From Clostridiales bacterium (GTDB lineage Bacteria; Bacillota; Sulfobacillia; UBA995; UBA9673): 6,190 nt of DNA. The stretch spans positions 1 through 6,190 of the forward strand of contig DPMO01000265.1 in assembly GCA_003541445.1 (NCBI GenBank), written 5' to 3'. Under the pieces are notes generated by a model that was not told the DNA's origin, did no database searches, and worked only from the letters and a program-made list of their open reading frames with translations. The position numbers were made by a program, and so were the translations under genes. Every line of letters starts with the position of its first letter. Within the stretch, counting starts at the first letter, position 1. This document shows, in pieces, positions 1-4,829 of this stretch.

Positions 1-453
1 GTGGCGAAAAGGCTCGACAGCCCCTACCGGCCCGGCTGGCGGAGCCGGAACTGGCTCAAGGTGAGGAACGTGCGCCGCCTTTTGGCCGTGGTGTGCGGCT
101 ACACCCCGGCGGCCGACGCCCGTCCTTTCGGCTCCCTCGTCCTGGGCCTGCCCGACCGGAGGGGCCGGCTGGTCTACGCGGGTCTCGTCGGCACGGGCTT
201 CGACCAGAGGGAGATGGCTTCGCTCCTCAGGCTCCTCGACCGGACGGGTCCGTGCCCCTTCCCGGACGGGGAACCGCGGTCTCTCCGCGGCAGGGTCGTG
301 TGGGTGGAGCCGGTGCACATCGTCGAGGTGGAGTGTCTGGAGCTGACGGACGACGGACGCCTGAGGCACCCGGTGTACCACGGCCTGCGGCCGGACAAGG
401 ACTTGGCCGACTGCCGGGCACCGGCCGGGGGGCGTGAGGAGAGGGAAGGATGA
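1..453 (+). CDS. ATP-dependent DNA ligase, LigD type (C-terminal part, cut by window start)
   Basis: This is the 3' end of a DNA ligase gene of the bacterial non-homologous end-joining type, which seals nicks using ATP through a lysyl-AMP intermediate. The first visible residues, VAKRLDSPY, match the end of nucleotidyltransferase motif IV (EGVVAKR). They are followed by RSRNWLKVRN, the motif V lysine block. After it comes an OB-fold-like region with GSLVLGL, YAGLVGTGF and, near the end, RLRHPVYHGLRPDKD, a typical C-terminal signature of LigD ligase domains. The GTG at position 1 is almost certainly an internal valine codon and not a start, because the adenylation domain with the catalytic lysine must lie upstream. 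The stop TGA (451-453) overlaps the polymerase start as ATGA, so the two are translationally coupled. Family assignment is firm; whether the missing part carries extra domains cannot be seen. Confidence 0.93.
   Translation: MAKRLDSPYRPGWRSRNWLKVRNVRRLLAVVCGYTPAADARPFGSLVLGLPDRRGRLVYAGLVGTGFDQREMASLLRLLDRTGPCPFPDGEPRSLRGRVVWVEPVHIVEVECLELTDDGRLRHPVYHGLRPDKDLADCRAPAGGREEREG
437..441 (+). promoter_or_regulatory. Shine-Dalgarno site of the LigD polymerase gene
   Basis: AGGAG lies 8 nt before the ATG at 450, inside the end of the ligase gene. It supports ATG 450 as the start and translation of the polymerase from the same message as the ligase. Confidence 0.6.
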
Positions 454-2318
454 CCGTGGCCGGGAGGGTCGAGGTGGACATCGACGGCCGCCGCCTGTCC
501 CTGTCGAACCTCGACAAGGTCTACTGGCCGGAAGACGGCCTGACGAAGGGAGACCTGATCGAGTATTACGTCTGGGTCGCCCCGTGGCTCCTGCCCCATC
601 TTGACGGACGCCCGCTGAACCTCACCCGGTACCCCGACGGCATCCATGGCAAGAGCTTCTACCAGAAGGACATCCCGTCGGCGGCCCCCTCCTGGGTGAA
701 GACCTTCCCGGTCCGGCATGACGAGCGCGTGGTCAACTACTGTCTGGCCGACAGCCGGGCGACCCTGGCCTGGCTCGCCCAGTGGGGCTGTGTGGAGATC
801 CACCCGTGGCTCTCACGGGTGGACGACCTTGACCGCCCGGACTTCGCCGTCTTCGACCTCGACCCGACACCGCCCGCGGGGTTCGCGGAGGCGGTGGAGG
901 TCGCCTTGGCCGTCCGGCGGCTCCTCGCGGAGTTCGGCCTCAGGGTATATCCCAAGACGTCGGGAGCGACAGGCCTCCACCTCTTCCTGCCCGTCGTGAG
1001 GGGCTGGTCCTACAAGGAGCTGGAGCGTTTCGTCGGGCGGGTGGCGGACATCATCCACGAGGCCCTCCCCGGCCTGACGACCAGGGAAAGGACGGTCGCA
1101 AAGAGGGAGGGGGTCTACATCGACCACCTGCAGAACGTCAAGGGCAAGACCCTCGCTTCGGTCTACAGCCTCCGGCCGCACCCGGGCGCCCCGGTCTCCA
1201 CACCGGTGACCTGGGACGAACTCCCCCGGGTGCGGCCGGAGGAGCTGAACATCCGCTCGGTCCGCGAGCGTCTCAGCGGCACCGGAGACCTCTTCCGACC
1301 GGTGCTCACCGACGGCCAGGACCCGGGACCGATGATGAGGGCCCTCGGCCTCGGTCCGGCGGAGCCGAGGACCGGCCTCCGCCGCCGGCCGGCGCCGCTA
1401 GCCGGCCGAGGTCCCGGTCCCGGCCGCGAGGCGAGCGATTTCCTCCTTCACTCGCGCCAGACGCCGGCCGTGGAGCGGGTAGAGGGTGATGGCGATGAAG
1501 CTCAGGGCCAGGGCGACCCACGGGACGATGGTCATCAGCATGCGGATGGCCAGGACGGCCTGGGGCGATTGGACGACATCCGGGATGTAGCCGCCCCACT
1601 CGAGGACCGCACTCATGACCACGCCCTGGAGGGCGATGCCGAGCCTGATGACGAAGCCGTGGACCCCGAAGTACATGCCTTCACGCCTGGTTCCGGTCTT
1701 GAGCTGGTCCTCGTCGATGACGTCGGAGATGAGGACGTCGATGAGCATCATGAGGCCGGCGAGGCCGACGCCGACGAGGGCGCCGGTGACGAGCATCGCC
1801 GTCAGGCTGGTGATGAACATGAACGGGATGAGGCCGAGGGCGAAGAGGACGAGACTGAGCCTCATGGCCTGACGAGCACCGATGGCCGTCGTGACCTTCT
1901 GCCAGGCGAAGAGCATGATGAAGGCCGAGCCGAACACGCTCAGGAAGACGAGGGTCATCTGGGAGTCGGGGACGCGGAGGACGTACTTGACGAAGAGGGG
2001 CATGGACGCCGGGAGCACCACGAACGTGAACTGGGCGAAGAGACTGCCGAAGACGAACGTGACGAACGACCTGTTGGCGAAGGTGTTCCTCAGGGCGGGG
2101 CCCAGGGCGAGCGCCTCGCCTCCACGGGCCTCGGGTCGTTCCCGGCTCCCGAGGAGGGAAAGATAGAGACCGAGCCCGATGACCACGGCGAGGATGGTCC
2201 CTGTCAGGGGCCAGCCGAGCGAGGTGTAGAGCACGGGCGGCAGGGCCATGGCCATGACCAGTCCGACGATGGCCACGATCTGCCGGAGAGCCGAGACCTG
2301 GGCCCGCTCCCTGAGTGA
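450..2318 (+). CDS. LigD-type primase-polymerase; frame runs on antisense to the next gene
   Basis: The first ~305 residues form a complete LigD polymerase domain of the archaeo-eukaryotic primase superfamily. Such enzymes fill gaps with (ribo)nucleotides at DNA ends during Ku-dependent end joining. Visible landmarks are LSNLDKVYWPEDG (18-30), the NLTRYPDGIHGKSFYQK region (57-73), metal-binding DLD (D136, D138), SGATGLH (171-177, the nucleotide-binding SGxxGxH motif), the third acidic residue in YIDHLQN (D225), and a normal domain end near DLFRPVL (280-286). From about residue 310 (position ~1380) to the TGA at 2316-2318 the frame reads the exact codon-register antisense of the transporter gene. 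It becomes a D/E/G/H/R-rich string with no domain. The functional gene probably ends near 1398, where a TAG sits one base out of frame (1399-1401). The long tail is thus probably not a natural protein part; a lost stop, a frameshift or a base-call error are the options. The domain call is firm; the 3' end is doubtful. Confidence 0.9.
   Translation: MTVAGRVEVDIDGRRLSLSNLDKVYWPEDGLTKGDLIEYYVWVAPWLLPHLDGRPLNLTRYPDGIHGKSFYQKDIPSAAPSWVKTFPVRHDERVVNYCLADSRATLAWLAQWGCVEIHPWLSRVDDLDRPDFAVFDLDPTPPAGFAEAVEVALAVRRLLAEFGLRVYPKTSGATGLHLFLPVVRGWSYKELERFVGRVADIIHEALPGLTTRERTVAKREGVYIDHLQNVKGKTLASVYSLRPHPGAPVSTPVTWDELPRVRPEELNIRSVRERLSGTGDLFRPVLTDGQDPGPMMRALGLGPAEPRTGLRRRPAPLAGRGPGPGREASDFLLHSRQTPAVERVEGDGDEAQGQGDPRDDGHQHADGQDGLGRLDDIRDVAAPLEDRTHDHALEGDAEPDDEAVDPEVHAFTPGSGLELVLVDDVGDEDVDEHHEAGEADADEGAGDEHRRQAGDEHERDEAEGEEDETEPHGLTSTDGRRDLLPGEEHDEGRAEHAQEDEGHLGVGDAEDVLDEEGHGRREHHERELGEETAEDERDERPVGEGVPQGGAQGERLASTGLGSFPAPEEGKIETEPDDHGEDGPCQGPAERGVEHGRQGHGHDQSDDGHDLPESRDLGPLPE
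1386..1408. terminator. Inverted repeat at the convergent polymerase/transporter junction
   Basis: An 8-bp perfect inverted repeat (CGGCCGGC 1386-1393, GCCGGCCG 1401-1408) encloses a 7-base loop. The loop ends in CTA, which is the transporter's TAG stop (1400-1398 on the minus strand). Read either way it would form a strong GC hairpin where two convergent genes meet, so a bidirectional terminator is plausible. Neither side has a T-tract, so it is not a classical intrinsic terminator. Confidence 0.4.
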
Positions 2319-2741
2319 CGGGTACATCTCGGGGAAGAGGGCCGTCGAGTTGAGGATGACGAACGTGAAGAGCGTGTCGAAGATGAAGAGGATGCCGATG
2401 AAGTAGGCGAAAAGGGCCCAGCCGCCGAGACCGGCAGGGGGAGTCCACACCAGGGCGAAGGACACGGCCAGCGGAAGGCTCAGGATGGCGATGTAGGGGA
2501 TGCGCCGGCCCCAGCGCGTTCTCGTCCGGTCGGAGATGTGGCCGGCCAGAGGGTCGTTCAGGGCGTTCCATACGCTGTAGAGGACCATCCCGAGGCCGTA
2601 GAGGGTGACCGGGAGCTTGACGGTGTCGACGTAGAAGTAAAGGAGCCAGGCGCCGACCGCCTGTCCGGAGACGGCCGCCGACATGTTGGCGAGACTGTAA
2701 AGGAACTTGCGTCCGAAGGACATGCCGGATGACTGCTCCAA
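1398..2741 (-). CDS. GPH/MFS_2 family sugar-cation symporter
   Basis: This is a complete 447-residue, twelve-TM-type carrier of the glycoside-pentoside-hexuronide:cation symporter family (MelB-like, MFS_2), expected in the cytoplasmic membrane. The diagnostic TM2/loop signature is present: WNALNDPLAGHISDRTRTRW then GRRIPYI (58-84). So is the family's second-half motif DVIDEDQLKTGTRREGMYFG (340-359). By alignment from memory, MelB D59 corresponds to D63, while MelB D55 (a Na+ ligand) is N59 here, so Na+ coupling may be altered. The substrate cannot be read from sequence. I chose TTG 2741 over the ATG at 2723 because GGAGGT lies 6 nt upstream of the TTG, whereas the ATG has only a distant GGAG. 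The C-terminus ends in a short charged tail (RRLARVKEEIARLAA). It stands alone, convergent with the polymerase gene and divergent from the deacetylase gene. Family is firm. Confidence 0.93.
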   Translation of the reverse strand: MEQSSGMSFGRKFLYSLANMSAAVSGQAVGAWLLYFYVDTVKLPVTLYGLGMVLYSVWNALNDPLAGHISDRTRTRWGRRIPYIAILSLPLAVSFALVWTPPAGLGGWALFAYFIGILFIFDTLFTFVILNSTALFPEMYPSLRERAQVSALRQIVAIVGLVMAMALPPVLYTSLGWPLTGTILAVVIGLGLYLSLLGSRERPEARGGEALALGPALRNTFANRSFVTFVFGSLFAQFTFVVLPASMPLFVKYVLRVPDSQMTLVFLSVFGSAFIMLFAWQKVTTAIGARQAMRLSLVLFALGLIPFMFITSLTAMLVTGALVGVGLAGLMMLIDVLISDVIDEDQLKTGTRREGMYFGVHGFVIRLGIALQGVVMSAVLEWGGYIPDVVQSPQAVLAIRMLMTIVPWVALALSFIAITLYPLHGRRLARVKEEIARLAAGTGTSAG

Positions 2742-2747
2742 TCGAGG

Positions 2748-2753
2748 ACCTCC
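2748..2753 (-). promoter_or_regulatory. Shine-Dalgarno site of the transporter gene
   Basis: On the minus strand GGAGGT sits 6 nt before the TTG at 2741-2739. It is the reason for choosing a TTG start rather than the downstream ATG at 2723. Confidence 0.7.
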
Positions 2754-2758
2754 GTTCC

Positions 2759-2793
2759 CCGCGGGGCGGAGCCTCCGTCGCCCCGCCCCGCGG
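2759..2793. repeat. 11-bp perfect inverted repeat in front of the transporter gene
   Basis: CCGCGGGGCGG (2759-2769) and its exact reverse complement CCGCCCCGCGG (2783-2793) are separated by 13 bases. On the transporter message this would be a very stable hairpin ending 5 nt before the GGAGGT ribosome binding site. It could act as a leader structure controlling translation or as an operator for a dimeric regulator. There is no T-run, so terminator function is less likely. The pairing is read directly; function is inferred. Confidence 0.5.
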
Positions 2794-2922
2794 CTAGTCT
2801 CGTGCGAGCGCAGAATTCTTCCCGCCGCTCCCGTTACCCTCCCCGGGGACGGCGCAGGGACCGTTCGGCGGAGGAGTCCGGACGCCGAGAAGGTGAAGCC
2901 GGCGGCCCACCGAACACGCGGG
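2794..2922. other. Divergent intergenic region, no gene seen
   Basis: This G+C-rich stretch lies between the transporter and deacetylase genes. Short palindromes occur (for example CTCG-TG-CGAG at 2804-2813 and GTCCGGAC at 2876-2883). I see no convincing coding frame with a ribosome binding site and no good minus-strand promoter, although one must feed the transporter gene. Confidence 0.5.
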
Positions 2923-2931
2923 TGCTATAAA
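2923..2931 (+). promoter_or_regulatory. Possible extended -10 element for the deacetylase gene
   Basis: TGC-TATAAA resembles an extended -10 (TGn plus TATAAT-like hexamer) in otherwise G+C-rich DNA. No good -35 is seen, as is usual for extended -10 promoters. Transcription would start near 2938, almost on top of the Shine-Dalgarno site, giving an unusually short leader; this is a weak point of the assignment. Confidence 0.35.
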
Positions 2932-2937
2932 TCCGAG

Positions 2938-2945
2938 AAGGAGGT
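2938..2945 (+). promoter_or_regulatory. Shine-Dalgarno site of the deacetylase gene
   Basis: AAGGAGGT, a full anti-16S match, lies 11 nt before GTG 2957. The internal ATG at 2990 has no such site, so the GTG start is preferred. Confidence 0.65.
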
Positions 2946-2956
2946 TCCCAGACCAC

Positions 2957-3727
2957 GTGTTGCCTGATGTGCTGAAGCCCCCTTCCCTGATGTCATCCAA
3001 GAGAGTGCTCTGCGTGCAGCCCCACCCCGACGATATGGAGTGTTCGGCAGGCGGGACCATCGCCCTGCTGGCGGCCCGGGGGGCCACGGTCGTCTACGTG
3101 ACCGTGACGGACGGGGCGTGGGGGGCCTTCGAGCCCGTCGACCCGGCAGAGCTGGCCGAGACTCGGCGCCGGGAGCAGGTCGAGGCCTGCCAGGTGCTCG
3201 GAGTCGAGGAGATCGCCTGGCTGGATTTCCCCGACGGGCAGGTGCCGCCCGGTTCGGGTCACGTCCTCTGCCGGCATCTCGTGAGCCTGATAAGGAGCTA
3301 CCGTCCTGACTGCGTCATGACCGTGGACCCCTGGACACCCTATGAGGCTCATCCCGACCACTACAACACCGGCCTGGCGGTGGCGGCGGCGGTGCTCTTC
3401 AGCGGTCTCGCCGCGGCCCACCGGGAGGAAGGTCTCGAGCCGCACAGTCCGGAGATGGTCGCCTTCGCCGTCACGACGCGACCTAACACGTGGGTGGCCG
3501 TCGACGAGGTCTGGGAGAGGCGCACGAGAGCCCTTGAGGCCCACCGGAGCCAGTTCTCCACCCCCGCCGGCGAGGTGCAGAAGACCCTCCTCCGGCTCCA
3601 GGCCGAAGAGCTCGCCCGGCGGGGCCGGGCCGCCGGGAAGCTCCAGGAGGGGGTCACCCTGGCTGAGGCCTTCAAGGTGCTCAGCCCTCTGCACCTTCAC
3701 TGCAATTGGGAGGCTCACAGGTGCTGA
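2957..3727 (+). CDS. PIG-L/LmbE family zinc-dependent N-deacetylase
   Basis: This 256-residue protein belongs to the PIG-L (LmbE-like) deacetylase family. Members remove N-acetyl groups from amino sugars such as GlcNAc conjugates (in bacillithiol, mycothiol or antibiotic pathways), using a metal, usually Zn2+. The N-terminal strand leads into QPHPDD (21-26; H23 and D26 as zinc ligands, D25 as general base by analogy to MshB). Next come the TVTDGAWG loop (49-56), RRREQVEACQVLGV (70-83), LDFPDGQ (89-95) and the second metal motif AHPDH (131-135; H132 and H135). The C-terminal half holds LEAHRSQF, a helix typical of the family, and ends in a short tail. There is no signal peptide, so it is probably cytosolic. 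Start is GTG, chosen for the AAGGAGGT upstream. No thiol-biosynthesis partner lies next to it, so the substrate is unknown and I give no gene name. Confidence 0.92.
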   Translation: MLPDVLKPPSLMSSKRVLCVQPHPDDMECSAGGTIALLAARGATVVYVTVTDGAWGAFEPVDPAELAETRRREQVEACQVLGVEEIAWLDFPDGQVPPGSGHVLCRHLVSLIRSYRPDCVMTVDPWTPYEAHPDHYNTGLAVAAAVLFSGLAAAHREEGLEPHSPEMVAFAVTTRPNTWVAVDEVWERRTRALEAHRSQFSTPAGEVQKTLLRLQAEELARRGRAAGKLQEGVTLAEAFKVLSPLHLHCNWEAHRC

Positions 3728-3789
3728 CAGGCCGGCGTTCCTTGCTCGTCCGTTGTGTAAGGGCGGGTGTGGAGCTCCATGCCGTCCTT

Positions 3790-3860
3790 CGGGGCTAACA
3801 CCCCGGGGGTTGCAGAGCCGGGGGCGGAAGCGAGGGCGGCGAGCCACGGTGCTCGGCTCT
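3790..3860. terminator. Convergent intergenic region with weak hairpins
   Basis: Between the deacetylase stop and the regulator stop are several short inverted repeats: CGGGG/CCCCG (3790-3794/3801-3805, 6-nt loop), CGAGC/GCTCG (3840-3844/3851-3855, 6-nt loop) and a wider AGAGCCG/CGGCTCT pair (3814-3820/3854-3860). None is followed by a T-tract in either direction. They could help end the two convergent transcripts, but the evidence is weak. No gene is seen in 3728-3863. Confidence 0.3.
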
Positions 3861-3863
3861 CTC

Positions 3864-4112
3864 TTAGGTCGGGATTTCCCTGCCGCGAGGTTCAACCACC
3901 TGCTCCTCATACTGGAACACGTCCTCGATTCCCTGGCCCAAGGCCCGGGCAATCCGGAACGCGAGCAGGAGTGAGGGATGGTACTTCCTCTGCTCAAGGG
4001 CGATGATTGTCTGTCGGGTGCAGCCGGCCTTCTCGGCCAACTGCTCCTGGGTCATCTCCCCGTTGATGAAGCGCAGATACCGAATCCGGTTCGTGATCCG
4101 GCCTTCAGGCAT
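3864..4112 (-). CDS. Small XRE/HTH_3-family transcriptional regulator
   Basis: This 82-residue protein is almost entirely one Cro/CI-type helix-turn-helix domain. [11 protein letters not shown] (20-30) is the positioning helix and [18 protein letters not shown] (31-48) contains the recognition helix. The segment [20 protein letters not shown] (51-70) closes the five-helix fold and is typical of the small stand-alone regulators that sit beside membrane proteins. Its ATG (4112-4110) lies inside the end of the membrane protein gene, with an 8-bp overlap (ATGCCTGA) and only a poor ribosome binding site, so translation is probably coupled. It likely binds the palindrome in the operon's own promoter as an autorepressor; that is inference. 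Family call is firm; the target genes are unknown. Confidence 0.9.
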   Translation of the reverse strand: MPEGRITNRIRYLRFINGEMTQEQLAEKAGCTRQTIIALEQRKYHPSLLLAFRIARALGQGIEDVFQYEEQVVEPRGREIPT

Positions 4113-4548
4113 GGTTCTTCAATCCCACGTGGTAGTAGTAGAGGCTCGCCGCCGACCCCACTATCCAGCCCAGCAGGAAGGTCGTGTAGGCCAGGAACCA
4201 TAACCATCCGACCGGAACGGTGCTCTGGGACTCATAGCGGACATACAGGCCGATGGACGCGAGAAAGACGTAGGCCATCACAGCCACCAGGGCGACAGCA
4301 CAGGCCTTGGCCTGAATGAGGGCGTCGCGTTCATCCTGACCACCTCGCCGACTGCGGGTGGCATGGAGCGTCATCCAGAAGGCGATGAATCCCGCCAGCA
4401 AGACGAGAGCTGCCGCCTTCGGCCGCCAGTCATCGTAGAGCGCCCAGGTGCTCGGGCCGTCTCCCCAGAGAAAGAGGGCTACGAAGATGAGAGCCACGAT
4501 TCCCCATATTACGAGGGTGTAGAGCGCTCGCCTCTGCGGTTGAGTCAT
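4105..4548 (-). CDS. Four-TM membrane protein, DUF2178-like, co-transcribed with XRE regulator
   Basis: This 147-residue integral membrane protein has four predicted membrane segments (about 8-28, 44-62, 81-103 and 114-137). Its charged cytoplasmic-looking loop between TM2 and TM3 contains [14 protein letters not shown] (69-82). The DERD motif before TM3, the size and the XRE partner resemble DUF2178-type proteins. Their function is unknown; I infer a partner or sensor role with the downstream regulator only from gene order. I chose ATG 4548 because GGGAGGT lies 7 nt upstream. An upstream GTG at 4641 would extend the frame by 31 residues, but it falls inside the promoter spacer and has no ribosome binding site. 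Codon use is more relaxed than in neighbouring genes (ATA, TTA, GTA, CAA occur), hinting at later acquisition. Confidence 0.82.
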   Translation of the reverse strand: MTQPQRRALYTLVIWGIVALIFVALFLWGDGPSTWALYDDWRPKAAALVLLAGFIAFWMTLHATRSRRGGQDERDALIQAKACAVALVAVMAYVFLASIGLYVRYESQSTVPVGWLWFLAYTTFLLGWIVGSAASLYYYHVGLKNHA

Positions 4549-4555
4549 TGCAGGG

Positions 4556-4562
4556 ACCTCCC
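4556..4562 (-). promoter_or_regulatory. Shine-Dalgarno site of the membrane protein gene
   Basis: On the minus strand GGGAGGT precedes ATG 4548 by 7 nt. It decides the start against the longer GTG-initiated frame beginning at 4641. Confidence 0.65.
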
Positions 4563-4620
4563 GGTTTCCATCTGCGCCGATTCGGTCCAAGAATCGAGCC
4601 GCGCTGGTGATGTTGGGATG

Positions 4621-4649
4621 ATTGTAATGAACCTTATACACTATGTCAA
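4621..4649 (-). promoter_or_regulatory. Sigma-70/A-type promoter of the membrane protein-XRE operon
   Basis: On the minus strand a perfect -35 TTGACA (4649-4644) is followed by a 17-bp spacer and a -10 TACAAT (4626-4621, one mismatch to TATAAT). Transcription would start around 4614, leaving a leader of roughly 65 nt before ATG 4548. It lies in a conspicuously A+T-rich patch. Confidence 0.8.
4625..4643. promoter_or_regulatory. Imperfect palindrome in the promoter spacer, likely XRE operator
   Basis: TAATGAA and TTATACACTA-side half TACACTA form an imperfect dyad (TArTGwA-N5-TwCAyTA on either strand, 5 of 7 positions symmetric). It fills the spacer between -35 and -10 of the operon promoter. 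A dimeric Cro/CI-type repressor bound here would exclude RNA polymerase. The dyad is seen; the link to the adjacent XRE protein is inference. Confidence 0.4.
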
Positions 4650-4708
4650 GAGAGTTTTACTAGGGTGGGCAGGAGGAGAGGCGCAACATCCGCTGTGTGG
4701 AATCGAGT

Positions 4709-4741
4709 CGGCGGTGGTGCTTCGGTCTGCACGGCGGTGGT
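4709..4741. repeat. 10-bp direct repeat upstream of the GH18 gene
   Basis: CGGCGGTGGT occurs at 4709-4718 and again at 4732-4741, a start-to-start distance of 23 bp, or roughly two helical turns. The copies are identical and separated by 13 bases. They lie ~90-120 bp before the GH18 start. This could be a tandem activator site, or chance in G+C-rich DNA. Confidence 0.35.
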
Positions 4742-4743
4742 CT

Positions 4744-4760
4744 CCTCCCTGTCTGGGAGG
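4744..4760. other. Small perfect hairpin in the divergent intergenic region
   Basis: CCTCCC (4744-4749) and GGGAGG (4755-4760) pair around the loop TGTCT. It starts 2 bp after the direct repeat. It has no T-run and may be a leader hairpin or a regulator site for the GH18 gene. No gene is seen in 4650-4829, and no plus-strand promoter is convincing (a TTGCTA at 4768-4773 with CATACT at 4793-4798 has a 19-bp spacer, too long). Confidence 0.3.
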
Positions 4761-4813
4761 GGTCAGGTTGCTAATACATGCTGTAGATACGACATACTAG
4801 GGCTCGAGGCCGG

Positions 4814-4820
4814 AAGGAGG
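4814..4820 (+). promoter_or_regulatory. Shine-Dalgarno site of the GH18 gene
   Basis: AAGGAGG lies 9 nt before TTG 4830. It is the main evidence that translation begins at this TTG and includes the 120-residue N-terminal region, instead of at the internal ATG 5202. Confidence 0.65.
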
Positions 4821-4829
4821 CGCGGGCCC

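Noticed and set aside
1..3. GTG at the window start as the ligase start codon
   Set aside because: It corresponds to the conserved valine of ligase motif IV, so the gene must begin upstream of the window.
1681..2571. Long minus-strand frame inside the transporter gene, rich in R, H, P and G
   Set aside because: It is the out-of-frame shadow of a well-recognised symporter gene and has no domain-like composition.
2993..3997. 334-codon minus-strand frame across the deacetylase gene
   Set aside because: It is antisense to a deacetylase with intact catalytic motifs, resembles no family I know, and also runs through the real regulator gene.
4549..4641. 31-residue N-terminal extension of the membrane protein from GTG 4641
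   Set aside because: The GTG lies inside the promoter spacer between -35 and -10 and has no ribosome binding site, whereas ATG 4548 has GGGAGGT 7 nt upstream.
4715..4733. GTGC/GCAC hairpin between the two direct-repeat copies
   Set aside because: Only 4 bp of stem with an 8-nt loop; too weak to claim.
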